In this document: positions 43,195-55,799 of the stretch, piece after piece | Layout: each line of letters starts with the position of its first letter | How positions within the stretch are numbered: position 1 is the stretch's first letter | From: Alligator mississippiensis | Taxonomy: Eukaryota > Chordata > Crocodylia > Alligatoridae | Assembly (NCBI RefSeq): GCF_030867095.1 | Contig: NC_081824.1 | Span: 146,163,433-146,227,432 of the forward strand | DNA: 64,000 nucleotides | Direction: 5' to 3' | Program-made: the position numbers and the translations under genes | The notes under the pieces: model-generated | What the model saw: the letters and a program-made list of their open reading frames with translations, nothing else | Database searches by the model: none | Told to the model about the DNA's origin: nothing

Positions 43195-43635
43195 AGTTGT
43201 GACTCACCACTATAGGATTGGCGAGCCAGGACAGCCACCACCACTGAGCTGAGCCCCATCCCCTGCCTGCCCAGTGGTGGCAGACACATGGCATCACACA
43301 CCTCTTGGGGCAGAGGCAGTGGAGCACAGAGCCCAGCTCGCCCTCGCCCCATGCATAGATGGGGGGGGGGGGCACATGCCCCCCAGGCCTCTGCCAGGGT
43401 GTGCACAGCTGCCAGAGCCCCCTGTGCCTCTGGATGAGCTGCCTGGGCTCTGAGCATCCCACGACCCACCCTAGGGCTTCATTCACCCCAGCCCCTGCCC
43501 CTGCCCCACTCCCTTCCTCACTGTGGGGACCTTGATCTGCCCCCTGCCCCCATGACCCTTCCCCATGACAGACTTACCTGCTGGAGGCATGCATACATGT
43601 GCACGCAAGTATGCAAGCATTCAGCCCCCCCCCAA
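43195..43635. repeat. GC-rich repeat-like block
   Basis: A sharply GC-rich stretch in AT-rich DNA, with G and C runs at about 43362-43373 and 43626-43634 and cagacttacctgctgg near 43570. The same cttacctgc word occurs at 24486. Probably non-autonomous transposon filler; no ends seen. Confidence 0.3.
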
Positions 43636-43737
43636 TGATATTTCTTCCTCCACCTATGATGGGGGTGGGTAATGAAATGGGGGTGGAGGGAGTATAGTGA
43701 AATGAAGAAAGTCAGATTCTGAATTATCAAATAAAAA

Positions 43738-43800
43738 GACTTTAAAAAGAAAGGAAGGAAGAAAGAAGAAAGAAAGGAACAAAGAAAGAGTAAATTAAAG
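43738..43800. repeat. Purine-rich (GAAA/GAAG)n tract
   Basis: Irregular gaaag and gaagg units over about 60 bases. Confidence 0.8.
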
Positions 43801-44099
43801 AAAGTCTCATGTTTTAATAAATTGGGATTTGGGTATAAGGGGTTCTGGTCATGCGTCCCAGAGTGGCTGGGAGATGGGAGCAGTGTTGAGAAGCACTTTT
43901 GGAGGAGTGGAAGGAAGCCCAAGCTCATAGGGACTCCAATCCAGCCTCCTACCTTTTTCCCCTCCTACCCCACTAGACCCCACTCCTGCACCTGTGTATT
44001 CCCTGTAACCTGGCTAGCTGGCATATGCTCTACAAACTGTTTTCAGACTGTTTGCACCCCTGGGTTGAGAAGGTCACATCCCTGGAATCAGAGGGGATT

Positions 44100-45845
44100 T
44101 TTGCTTGTTGCCAGAACTGTCCCCTGAGCACTAGAGTTTAGGGGGTGGAAAGTCTGTCCACACAGAACAGGAGGGTAGGAGAAGGGACACTATCCTGGGA
44201 TGCTGGAGGACTGCCACTTGGGTGGCTCATCTATAGGGAGTGGCTACACATTAATAGAACACGAGATAGGTAAGTAACATAGATCAGAGATAAACCTGCC
44301 TTTTAAGTCTCCTAAAGTGTGCTTAAAACTAGATTCAGGTGTTAATATCCAGAGGTTAAGAGCTCCAGGAGCTACTTAAAATTAATGTGTAATAAGGCCT
44401 TAAATAACCAAAGCCATCTAGGTGGACATCCTGGGCTTTCATGCTAGGTCTGTATCCCTATTGTCCTCCACTCTCTTGCAACATATAGCTGATTTCTATA
44501 GCTGATAACTGCTCTAAACATCCCCTTTAGGGATCACTCCAAATCACAGCCCATTGTGTGGATATAGTCCTTGTATAAACTGCCAATGCTTATAGCATAA
44601 AATAATCTTTTCTGTACAACTTGCATTTTATTTTCAAGCTACAAAGAACTACACAATATATATCTAGAGTACAATTCAGTACTTTATTTTATTATCTCTG
44701 ATTCCTTGAAAAGCATATCAAGCTAAAACCTCTTCAGGTAAGTGCAGAGTATTTAAAATAGGTGACAATTTGGCATATTAGAACTAATTGCATATCCAGC
44801 AAATATCTAGAACATCCCTTAAAAGTTATTTCTATAATTGAGCAACATTTACATTATATTTTAAACTGGATATTCCGTTATATTAGGGACAATCTATTTA
44901 TCAGTCAGCATTTACTACAAGAGTATTGGCCTTTACTGTTAGAAAGTTTAGCTGTGTTTTGACATTGCACTATATTTAACTTTGTACTATATTCATTATA
45001 TTTAAGGGGCGATAGACTCGTTCACTAAAGCAAAGCGGTGTTTTGCCATTGACTTCAGTAGCATCAGGAATTTATCCACAATCTCAGTCCACTTTCCAAT
45101 GGAAAGTCATTAGCACTTGTCAGTTATTTGGTTTCACAAATGTTTTCAGTCTAGTTTTTGGCAAAAGTGTTTATACATTATTGTCCTGAATTAATTGAAT
45201 GAGACACTCTTACCAGTGAGGTTAAGGATTGAATTGCTATTGAAAATTACCTTGCCTTTCACATATAAATTTTGACTTTGTTAAAATTAGGACCCACTAA
45301 TATGGTGGTCTAAAGAGTATGGTGTTGCTATTTTTTGATCTTTACCTACATTTCAGGTTCAAAATTCAACCATATAGATTGTTAGTGCAAGACATATAGT
45401 TGCGTAAGTCTCACTGAACCCTCCAAAAAGAGCTAATGGTGGGTGAAAGTTGTACATATGCACTGGCTTTCTCCATAGTAGTAAATTTTTAAACGAAGAA
45501 TTTCTGGAACATGCAGATTTCTATTTCTAGGATTGTCAACATAAAACATTTCACTAGCACTAAAATTGAGGGTGGATATTTTTTTCCATTAAAAAAAACA
45601 AAATTCTTTAAATTTTATGCTGTCCAAAGAACTAGTTATTGTTATTGTTTTAAAGAGTGATACTTATTTCTTGATGACATTGTTCCAGAATATTTTTTCA
45701 TTATGTAATACAGTAAATAAATATTTAATAAACAACAGCAAATTGATATTATTTTAGGATCATCTTTTTATATATGGTAAACATGTTCATAAGTACATCT
45801 TGCTTATAATGTTGCAGTTAAAGGGATTTCAGTAGATTCAGAAAC
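44100..45845. other. No recognised gene
   Basis: Possible transposon ends around tatcctgggatgctgg (44190) and catcctgggctttcatgc (44428), but no convincing inverted pair. Confidence 0.35.
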
Positions 45846-45847
45846 AC

Positions 45848-46072
45848 TGGGCATGTCTACATGAGCATTAATGTCTACATGAGCATAACTAACTAACTAA
45901 ATGCACAGTAACCAGCACTACTGTGCAGTATTATTAGGATACTGTGCTGTAGCATCACTAGAAAGGTGTTCAGCAGTGTTGGTTAATGGCTATACAAAAA
46001 TGTTTTGATTATACAAGTTCTAAATAAATCCACAGTAATCACTTTTCATTAATGAATTTGTAGATGTACCCA
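45848..46072. repeat. 225-bp miniature transposon, Harbinger-related
   Basis: The left end TGGGCATGTCTACATGAGCA then ttaatg and the right end (minus) TGGGTACATCTACAAATTCA then ttaatg form a 26-bp terminal inverted repeat with a few mismatches. Internal cagtaaccagcactactgtg repeats recall the Harbinger subterminal words. No coding content. Confidence 0.72.
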
Positions 46073-46079
46073 TTATGTT

Positions 46080-46880
46080 GCTAAGTACTACACTATCTAA
46101 TGGTGCAGGCAGACTGAAAAAGAAGTGGAAGATTTTTCACAACACCAGCCAAAAAGAGACAAATATGGGGGGGGTGGGGAGAGTGCTACCTTGTCTTCCT
46201 AACCCTCCCATATCCAAAGACAGAAAAGGAAGCTCTCTTTTTTCATTGGAGAAGAAAAAAATCTGTGCTCACTCCCTGCTCCCTCATACTGTATTTTAAA
46301 AATTGTAATAACACTCCAAATTCACTTGCCAATTAAATCTAAAGCCAATTAAACACCAAATTAAAAACCTGAACCTCAGTATGCCTAGTCTATAGCATCC
46401 ATTTCCTATCAGTTTAATTCAACAACCATCTTTGCAGATGCCCCCATAATTGCTGATCAGGGGTCTCCCCTACTTCATACTGTAGTCTTGGATATTGCTA
46501 TCATCTGACTTAAAGATTTATATTACACTTCTTTCCATCACTACATAGCTATCTTTAAGGGTGTCAACACTTCTTTCAGGGTTAGTCAAATTCTTTCCAT
46601 CAAACCTTTTTACTGATGAACAATTGGTTTTTGACTAAACATTTTCTCCCACATAAAGTGACTGCTTTTTATTGAAATGTTCTTCTCTTTTATAAAACAC
46701 AGAAGTCAAAATACTGAAACTTCTGTTTTTTGGCAGATTTCCTTTTATGCCAAAAAGCAAATATTTCAACTAGTTCTGATTACTATTAAAGAGTTACATG
46801 AGTAATGACTGGTGATAGAAGGAGGAGAAACAGGTTATATGAAGAGAACAAGACTGCTTTTAAATTAATGTGAGATCAGA
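46080..46880. other. No recognised feature
   Basis: AT-rich, no domain-bearing frame. Confidence 0.4.
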
Positions 46881-46885
46881 AACAG

Positions 46886-47382
46886 CGGGCACATGTACAC
46901 AGGTTGCTTACTGTGAAGATGTCTAATTAGGTCCTCACTAAAGCATCACTGGTTTACACGTGTAGAGTTATTCGGCCAGAGTTAATTAGTTAACTCTTCC
47001 CGAGGTTAGTACTGCCTGATACAGTACTATCTTATGGTAGAGTTATTTACCCTGCCACAATGCACGTATAGATGCTGATGGGGCTGGCTAGGGCACAATG
47101 GTGCTTTAGTGCAGGGGCTGCCTACTGGCTAGCCCCACACCATAGCACCCTCGTGCCCCAGCCAGCCCCTCTGCAGCACATTGAGCTGAGTCAGCACAGC
47201 CCCAGCTGGGAGGCTGACCCCCAGGAAACCCTGCCAACCAGGGCTGTGCCACCCCTGCTCAATGTCCTGTGGTTCTGGGTGCTTGTGTAAACACTGCACC
47301 TGGAAGCAATAAGCTCCAGTGCAAACTGCTCTGGAATTTATTGCAGCGCATTAATATTCATGTGTATATGCACTCGGTGTAA
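46886..47382. repeat. About 500-bp miniature transposon of the Harbinger family
   Basis: The left end gggcacatgtacacaggttg and the right end (minus) gagtgcatatacacatgaat form diverged TIRs. The right subterminal cattaatattcatgtgtata, with ttattgcagcg and gcaataagctccagtgcaaa, closely parallels the right end of Harbinger copy 2 (33425-33490). That identifies it as an internally deleted relative. The centre is GC-rich and non-coding. Confidence 0.68.
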
Positions 47383-47389
47383 CTAAGAC

Positions 47390-50300
47390 TGAAAGGGTAG
47401 ACTTCTAGTTTGTATCTACCACAAATGCTACTGGTCAGTCTCAGAAACTTTGCAAGTTGATTGTTATGCTGTTATTACCTTTCTATCTCCCTATGTTTTG
47501 ATGTCTGTTACTTGTTTCTTTGATCTAGTTTAAACTATTAGAAGTGGAAGCACAGCTTTGCCATATTTTATTGAGCATGCTCCAATCTATAGCTCAAGGT
47601 ATTTTACAGGTACACCACAAATTCAGCCCTGCCCCATCCCTGAGTGCCACTCCAATCTTTTCCTACTGCCTGATCTTCTGCTCTGCTTTCTGCTTCCTGG
47701 CCTGTGCTCCCTACCCAAGCTGCTACTCCACTTTTGGCTCCCTGCCCTATCTGCCACTGTGCTACCTGCCTGCTCCCAAATCTGCTGGGTGCCACACACA
47801 CAAGCGTCCTCTGTCACTGGTAGTGCTCATGCAACATGTTAGCCACACCTGCTTTGTAGGGTAAAACAAAGTGGCTGCATAATAAAAGTGAAAAATGAAA
47901 GCAGAAGGAAAATGATATACAAAGGCAAGAAATAGAAAACATGTCTATAAACAATATTTTAAAATTGATGACAAGTTGATTAAAAGGAGAACTGCAGAGC
48001 CAGGCCAAATGGAACGAGTTGCACAAAAAGTTAATGTATGATAAGTTGGCCTGAACAGACCAGAAGGAATTCAGAGTTAAATGATAATAAGGACTGGTAA
48101 AGAGTGTAATTATGATGTTTCCATTGGGGAAAATGGGCTTGATGAAAACTCACCATCCTAAACCAGTCATGTAAAGTTTTCTAAGATATGCAAATTCCAT
48201 TAAATTTATTTGTTCTAATAGCTATGCCATGTGTATAAAATGGAAAACTTAGAGCACATGCCATTATTTTTTATACCTTTCTAATGTTCACTTTTATAAT
48301 GGATTTAGCTTTTTGTATCACCCTCATAATGAAGAAAATGGCTAACTGCTGGAGTTACTAACTGAAGGTAATGGAGTTACTCTATTGTAAAACCGGTGTT
48401 AGAGAAACAAGAATCAAACACAAAATTTATATAATTTTTATTTTTTTTTGTAATTAGACAAAATATAAACTGGGGATAAACCATTCAACCCAGATGAGTA
48501 TTTGGCCCACAGCACACAAATGGGTTATTTTTCAATAAAATAACTCCATCTTTTCAATAAAAATATTCAAAGGAAATAAGATCTATTACTGACACATTGC
48601 TTATGATTTTTATTGTAAAGAACTTAAATCCCCTTTGAACACAGAAATGTATCTTAAACCATAACTTCTTTATATTAATTTTTCCCCTTAGACTTTGTGG
48701 TGATAATCATCAAATATACAATTAGTAAATGACTTCATTATATGTTTGTCTAGGTGTAAGTGAGCATCTGAATATGTTAAGTGCGCTGTTGTAAGTCTCT
48801 GAAAAATCAGTATTAAAATAAAAAGGCAAGACCCATCATTACAGCTAGGAAGTACTGTAATAAAGCAGTGGTGGGGTTTTTTGTTGTTTTAATGGGAAGG
48901 TATTCATTCCCAAAAGAGGTTGCTGTTATAAGTATTTAAATACAGATTTTGAAAGGCACCATATTCAAATTGGTTTTAATAAAGCCCTGTTAAAAACCAA
49001 AATTAAATGAAAGACAAATGAATCTGAGCTAAAACCATCAACACCAACAAATACAGCATCCTCTGGATGAAATTTCAAAAAACTCTAGTATCAAAGGAAT
49101 AGAAAAATAAGCACACAAAGGAGATACTCAAAGGAGATACTCTTACTCACTTTCTTTCTTTTTTTCTAAATACTTTGTTAGTTAAGTGATTGAACTGGAT
49201 GTTTATGTTGGATTAAGGCATTCCTGACTTCCACAGAATCCAAAGTAAATAGTTTAAACAGCCTTATCAAAATCAAATTCAGAAATCAGGTTTCTTTGTG
49301 GAGATTTGTCCTCTAGGGGTTGCAAGGTAGCTATTACTGATTGTCCATCCACAGACAATGGGGAGTGGGAAGAAATAGGCTTCTAAACATGGTAAAATGA
49401 TGATGTTACCTTTTGTATGAAATTTGAGTCTAATTACCTTTTCATGTTTTATAATGTAAATCAAGAGTACCTCCACATTTAACTAGTTTAAAAGAGGAGA
49501 ATAACAGGGGAAATCTGTTTGTTCCCAGACCATCATTCTAACTATAGCTTTCTAAATTTTTCAAAAGCTCAGTTTTACATTAGTGTATCCCCCATGTAAG
49601 AGATGTAATAGGAAGGCCAAAGGATCCCTTATTAAATAGCTTTTAAGATTTCATTGGCTGAGTGAAATGAACTTACATGGAAGTTGATGGGAAAATTTCA
49701 GGTTTCAATGGGCAATTGTTTTTTCTTGAAAATAGTAAAAACCAGTCTCTTTCAATCTCATCTGCTGTGATTATGTACTCACTGGCTACAAGGAAGATAC
49801 ACTGACCTCACAAAGGCCTGTGGCTGGGAAACAGAATCATTCTAGTGTCCAGGAATTCGGGTTTATGTTTTATCTGAAAAAGTATTGTCCTCCTTTTCCA
49901 TAGCATATGGTATATATAACTGGCAGAAATCTCTTTTTGCTAAGGTCACAGGGTAACAGTGTTCAAAGAAACTTAACAAACATTCAAGTTGATATAATTA
50001 ACTGGAACTGTTGAGAGGGAGTGAAAGATGCTGTTTGGAAATGTTTCACAAAATGAAGGTAAGACTCTCTCAAATGAGCCAAGTCCACTATATGGAGACT
50101 CCATGATGTAATCCAGATGTATCTCAAGCTGGCATTTACATATGGAAATCTTTTTTTTTTTCACCCTGAATGAAAGGAAAAACAATTCCATGGGAAATCA
50201 GAAAAATATTTGGAAGTTTAGTTCTCTGCATTTTTTTTGTCACTAAGTAGTCTGAATATCATTGTGTTACTCTAGTTCACCATATGTGACTGTTTCAGCT

Positions 50301-50900
50301 GAAAAAAAGTGACATACATAAAACATTTTCTGAAGACCCAGTCTTGCTGGATTTTAGACAGGTACATGATAATATGAAAGGGGTGCCAAAGGAAACTTCT
50401 TTACCCCTTTGGCACTTTTATCCCTTCGGCACCTCCTACAGTAGAACCAGACAGAATTGGAATCCTTTCATTTAAGACAAATCAGGAATTTTTAGCCCTC
50501 GTGGTTTCAAGCAAAGTTTGTAAATGGATCCCAAATGTAACCCAAAGGCTCTGCACCTGGAAAGCAAGTAATAATAATTTGAAACTTTTTTTTGAAGAAA
50601 GCACATTATGATCTTCAAGCCAGTTTCATGATTCTTGCAGCACCCAACTCATGATATTTGGATGTGTGGATTTGGCAATAAGTCGAAGGTCTTTATCATT
50701 TAAGGCAGCTTAACACAATTGCTATACTATACAGCAGTTACTATTGCAGAGGGGATGAGAAACTCCACTGACTATCTAGCTTGAGGGTAACAGTCTATTA
50801 TTTCCTTGTCATCTAAGTGTCCAGACTTGGATATCTATATGGTCTCCTAAGCACGAACAATGTCACTTATGCATGGCTTGAAATTCTAGTTCTTGCCTCA
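47390..50900. other. AT-rich region without recognised gene
   Basis: A small perfect hairpin (ggtgccaaagg/cctttggcac) lies at 50380-50425. The Pro/Ser-rich frames at 47544-47864 are uninformative. Otherwise nothing recognised. Confidence 0.4.
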
Positions 50901-51073
50901 TAACATAGTTCTGCATGCATGGACAACTACGAACAAGTTCAGACTAGATATATGTGCCCTGCATATATTCCCCTAATAGTTCATTGTCTGAGATACTCAA
51001 CTGGGCAGCTGGAGGTCCTGGGGTTGACCCGGTGCAGAGTGGGTTTGAATTTCGTTCTCTTTGACTTCCCAGC

Positions 51074-52520
51074 ATGGAGGATTCAAAGCACTTCCTGCAA
51101 AATGTACGAAAATATAATAATGCTTTTCAGATGACATCTTTTGGTGCATCTAAGCAGGTTTCAGAAGGAAACTTGATGCCAACATTTAAGATTCAAGGAC
51201 AAATGTACCATCCATCTGGCAGGATCCCTTATTCCATCTCTGGACAAAGAATCAGAGTTTTTACAAATTTACTTTGTAAATGATCTGCAAGCCCAGAGTA
51301 AATTACATTGTAAGTATAATTTGTACATCAGACGTGATAAAGTATTATCCTTGCATGATATGTTACATTCAAAGAATTCATATGTTAGAATTTTTAAAAT
51401 TCCAGTTGACCAGTATAATCACTTGATTTACTATCGTGAACTTCTTAACCAATATTGGGTAGATATGTATGCCAATATTGAGATGGAACGATTAAGTTTT
51501 ATTATTAAAATCAAAAGAAGCTAAGAATTGAAAACTATATCCATCTTAGAGATGCAATAAACAAAGACGGAAATGCGGATAATGTTGGACAGTTGGTTAT
51601 ACTTCCATCATCTTTCACTGGAGGACAGAGATACATGCACAAGAGAACACAGGATGCTATGGCATACATCCGTCATTATGGGTGCCTGGATTTATCACCT
51701 TCACTTGCAACCCAAAATGGATTGAAATAACACGAGCACTTCTCCTGGGTCAAAAACATGAAGACTGACATAAAATTGTTGCAAGAATCTTCTATCAAAA
51801 AATTGTCAAGCTTATGGAAAGAAAGTATTTTTGCAGAAACTCAATGTCACATGTACTCTGTGGAGTGGCAAAAAAGAGGTTTGCCACATGTTCATATTTT
51901 GGTGTGTCTTAAAGAAAAGATTAAACCTAAGCAAACCAATTCTTTTATCAGTGCTGACCTACCAGAAGAGTGAGAAGATCTGGGTCTGTTTGAAATTGTA
52001 AAGCATAGTATGATTCATAGGCCATGTGGTCATATTAACTGTGAATCTCCCTGTATGAAGGACAGTATATCTACAAAGAGATACCTTAAGCCATTTAGCA
52101 AAGAAACAAAAACAGGGCCCGATGGCTACGCTTCCTACAGATGTCCACAGGATGGCAGATCCCAAGCAGAAATGATATTGTGGTCAGATACTATTACAGT
52201 CGATAATCAATGGGTTATACCATAATGCCCACTACTAGTGAAGACTTTTGATGAACATATCAATGTAGAATTTTGTAATTCCATCAAATCTATTAAATGC
52301 ATTTGTAAATATGTGAATAAAGGCAGAGATCAAGCCATGTTTGCACTGACAAAAGATGGAGATGCAATTGGACAGTACCAAATGGGTAGATACGTCAGAG
52401 GCTATCTGGAGAATATTAACCTTCCCCATACATGACAAACACCTTACTATAGTTCATTTGGCTGTTCATCTTGAAAATGGGAAGCATGTTTATTTCACTC
52501 CTGATAATATTCAACAAAGA
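51074..52520 (+). pseudogene. Helitron Rep (HUH nuclease) part of the transposase, broken
   Basis: Residue order matches the Helitron N-terminal and Rep domains: HFLQNVRKYNNAFQMTSFG and FKIQGQMYHPSGRIP (51080-51225), ENYIHLRDAINKDG and LVILPSSFTGGQRYMHKRTQ (51530-51650), a FITFTCNPKW-type block (about 51697-51725, in another frame), and CHMYSVEWQKRGLPHVHIL (51843-51900). The His-x-His HUH metal site is at 51887-51895. Further on come PCGHINCESPCMK, WVIP, FDEHINVEFCNSIKSIK and CICKYVNKG (52298-52324), where the first of the usual two catalytic Tyr positions reads Cys and the second is Tyr at 52310. HLAVHLENGKHVYF follows at about 52458-52500. Several stops and frame breaks make it non-functional. 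Confidence 0.85.
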
Positions 52521-53117
52521 CTTACAGAACCATTTCTTTTTCACTATTTTGTTAGTAGTTTGCCAAGTCTCCAACCCTCATCAGTTATAGCTTCATCTCA
52601 GAGACTGGCTTTCATAAGATATTCTCCATCACATTCAAAGTCAGCAATCAGACATTCAAATTGCATTGAATGACAGTGTTTACAACCGAGTGTTAATCAT
52701 TTTAGAAGATAAAGTACTATCAATAAGTGGCAAAAACTGTCATGAGTATGGCCTTCCTTTCCCACAATGCGATCACTATGACACAGTTCTTGTGACAGAA
52801 TACCAGACAGAAGTTAGCTAGGATGTTGCTGAACTGCTCGTCTGTTCAGGAAACTGAACAACACTTGATAACAGACCAAAGGGAATCATACCAAAAAATA
52901 ATTAAAGAAGTTGACCGAAAAATGGGTAAACTTTTTTTTTTTAGACACTCCCAGTGGCACTGCAAAAATGTTTCTAATGAACTTACTTCTGGCAAAAATA
53001 AGATCCACAAAAAACATTGCCATTGCAGTCACATCTTCAGGCATCATGCCAACTCTACTACCAGGTGGAAGAACAGCTCACTCTGCATTCAAGCTTCCAT
53101 TAAAATTTGGCACTACC

Positions 53118-54122
53118 TGTCATGGGATGGGGTCCCCAGGGTTGGCCATGATACCCCCTAGGGCTCCTGACCATGCCAATCCTGCCCAACGGGCACCCTC
53201 TTTCTCTCCTGCCATGTCTTGATGTACTATAAGAAATAGGGAGACTGCCCTCTAGTTTGTATTTTTGGGTATGGTCCTGATGGACCCCACTAAACCCTGT
53301 GGGTTCCCGGATCCCTTTTGGGTCTTATTCCAAAACGGATGCCTCTTGGGACACCCTCAGCCTTATGGGCTAGATGTGTGGCTCCAAACCACCCCTTTAC
53401 CATGCCCCAAGCCTCGCAGATGGCAATCACACATTGTTCCTCCAAGGCCTTAGTTCACCTTGGCCTCTGGTCATCACCTGGCTCTCCGCAGCCCTGTCTC
53501 TTTCTTGGCGTCCTCACTGGCACTGGGGTCCGCTCACCCCTGAATACTGCACCCAAACTGGTTCTGGGGTCTGCTCATACTGTGCCCACACTGGTGCTGG
53601 GGTTCCCATACTGTAGTGGGCCCCCAATGAGGCCTCCTCCTTCCCCAGTATCCTCAGCCCAATCCTCCGGTGTTATCAGATAGCAACCAAAATATGAGCT
53701 CCTGGGCTATAACATAACACCAGAGTACTCTGGGTGTGCTCTGCCCCTTTAAAACCGTCAAACTTCTTCTCTGGTACTAAGTGCCTAGTAGTCAAGGGTA
53801 CCTGGTGAGCTCCTGCATCCCCATTAGCCCTAAGTGCTACATATCAGGCAGCTGCAGCATCTCTGGGCAATTCCTCCCTGGAAGCTACTTCTCCTTTGGC
53901 TGCTGGTAGGAAACTGACTCTCTAGACCCAGCCCTGGGGTTTACATGGGCCCAGGGCCCTGCCTCTTCTGGTCAGCTGACCGGCTGCAGGTGGAGGCTAA
54001 TTGTTTCCTTAGGCCTGCTGCCACAGTAACCTGCACCTGTGGGGTTCCTGCCTGACTGCTAAGGCTCTCTCCCTAGGCAGTTTCAGCCCTTAAAGGAGCA
54101 GGCACCTTAATGCCCTGCAACA
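53118..54122 (-). mobile_element. Solo LTR of family A inserted in the Helitron helicase
   Basis: 1005 bp starting TGTCATGGGA and ending CCCTGCAACA, flanked by a perfect CTACC direct repeat (53113-53117 and 54123-54127). The Helitron reading frame stops at the left border and resumes at the right. Minus-strand start TGTTGCAGGGCATTAAGG with gctcctttaagggc matches the start of the LTR at 11163-12108; both also share aagcctcgcagatg. A fossil solo LTR with no genes, younger than the Helitron. Confidence 0.7.
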
Positions 54123-54568
54123 CTACCAAAATTGCAATGTGCAACATTAAAAGAGGAACTGCAATGGTGAAGGTGCTACAATCCTGTGTTCTGATTGTTT
54201 GGGATGAATGCACAATGTCACATAAAGCAGCAACTGAAGCTTTAAATCAAACTTTACAAGATGTTAGGCAGAACAATTTAGTTATGGGTAATGTTACCGT
54301 CATTCTATCTGGTGATTTTTGACAAACCCTCCCGGTAATTCTGCATGGAACAAAAGCAGATGCACTAAACGCTTGCCTTAAATCATCGTTGTTATTGTGA
54401 AAAATTGAAAAGCTAGCTTTAACCACAAACATAAGAGTGTTGTTAAGAGGAGATAATCAAACTGACCATTTCACTTAGTTGCTCCTGCAGATAGGTAATG
54501 GAGAACTACCAGTTAACAAGTGTGAGAAAATTAATGTACCTCAAGAAATAGGTAACTTGGAAAATGTT

Positions 54569-55125
54569 CACAGAATCATAGAATCATAGAAGTAGGGTCA
54601 GAAAGGACTTTGTAGATCTTCAAGTCTGACCCCCTGCCTGGGCAGGAGGAAAACTGGGCTCAAATGACCCCAGCCAGGCAGGCATCGAGCCGCTTCTTAA
54701 AGACCCCCAGGGTACGAGCCAGCACCACTTCCCTTGGAAGTCGGTTCCAGATCCTAGCCGCCCTAACTGTGAAGTAGTTCTTAAGGATGTCTAATCTAAA
54801 CCTACTCTCCAACAACTTGTGGCCGTTATTCCTTGTTATCCTGGGGACGCTAGGGGAAACAAGGTCTCCCCCAAACCCTTCTGGTCCCCCCTAGTGAGTT
54901 TATAGATGGTCACAAGGTCCGCCCTCAGCCTTCTCTTGTGAAGGCTGAACAGGTTCAGGTCCCGTAGCCTCTCACTGTAGGGCCTGCCCTGCTGCCCCCG
55001 GATCATGCGGGTGGCCCTCCTCTGGACCCTCTCAATGTTGTCCACATCCCTCTTGAAGTGGAGTGCCCAGAACTGGACACACTACTCCAGCTGTGGCCTG
55101 ACCAGTGTCGTGTAGAGAAGTGTTG
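54569..55125 (-). mobile_element. CR1 LINE 3' end inserted in the Helitron helicase
   Basis: Starts with the antisense octamer tail (agaatcatagaatcatagaa), then gggtcagaaaggactttgta and gaccccctgcctgggcagga. The minus-strand frame 55045-54836 encodes MDNIERVQRRATRMIRG, FSLHKRRLRADLVTIYKL and so on, the C-terminal end of CR1 ORF2. 5'-truncated at about 55125. Few breaks, hence rather young. Confidence 0.92.
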
Positions 55126-55799
55126 CTTCTGTTTTAATAGAAAAAGTTTACCCGCACCTCAAAACGTAAGTTCCAGGCCTCCTGTGTGATTGTACAAGCA
55201 AGCTTTCTTTGCACTGAAGAACAAAACTGTTTCCAAAATAAATTCTTTGCTATTACGGAAAATGTATTCCTGAAATGATCTACAAATCTATTGACAGTAT
55301 GACAGATTCAGATCAAGTTATTCACTATCTGGTAGAGTTCCTTAATTCATTTGAACCCCAAGGAATGCCATCTCATAATTTGATACTTAAAGCTGGAGAG
55401 CCAGTTATATTACTAAAAAATGTAGATGCCTTGAAATTATGCAACAGTACAAGGCTTCAAGTCATTAATTTAAAAAAATCATATAATAAAGGCCACCATT
55501 TGAACTGGATGTGCAAAGAGAGAGATGGTTTTTTTTCCCAGAATGCCAATAATTCCTACCAATTATCCCTTTGAATTCGAACACCTGTAATTTGCAGTAA
55601 AGTTATGCTTCACTATGACAATAAACAAGTCCAAAGAACAACCTTTAAAAGTCATTGGTATTGATTTAAGGGAACAATGCTTTTCACACAGACAGTTATA
55701 AGTGACTTGCTTCAGAGTTGAAAGTTGAAGAGGGTTGTACACACTGGCACCAACAGGAAACACTGAGAATATTGTTTACAAAGAAGCTCTACAATGAAG

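Larger units (their letters stand above)
51074..55795 (+). mobile_element. Helitron (rolling-circle transposon) coding remnant, nested insertions
   Basis: Plus-strand pieces in the right order encode the Helitron replicase-helicase: the N-terminal domain (51074-51283), HUH Rep nuclease (51500-52520), helicase (52680-53112, 54123-54568, 55127-55795). The element is interrupted by an LTR at 53118-54122 and by a CR1 at 54569-55125, and the region between Rep and helicase is deleted. Helitron termini (5' TC, 3' hairpin with CTRR) were not identified, so the borders are those of the coding homology. Confidence 0.85.
52680..55795 (+). pseudogene. Helitron PIF1-like helicase, split into three coding blocks
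   Basis: Block 1 (52680-53112): YNRVLIILEDKVLSISGK, HEYGLPFPQ, a Walker A region degenerate as DTPSGTAKMF (52944-52973; the family has GGTGKT), and MNLLLAKIRSTKNIAIAVTS then PGGRTAHSAFKLPL. Block 2 (54123-54568) continues directly after the LTR: AMCNIKRGTAMVKVLQSC, Walker B LIVWDECTMSHK (about 54196-54231), ALNQTLQDVRQNNLVMGNVT and LSGDF. Block 3 (after the CR1): YKSIDSMTDSDQVIHYLVEF, LNSFEPQGMPSHNLILKAGE, KLCNSTRLQV, then TINK.Q and RVVHTGTNRK text in shifted frames to about 55795. Order and content are those of the Helitron SF1B helicase. Confidence 0.85.

Noticed and set aside
46884-46960. Possible host promoter (gggcacatgtacac element)
   Set aside because: The word is the terminal repeat of a Harbinger-type miniature transposon.
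53265-53683. 121-codon frame in the Helitron region
   Set aside because: It lies wholly inside the inserted LTR and has no domain features.
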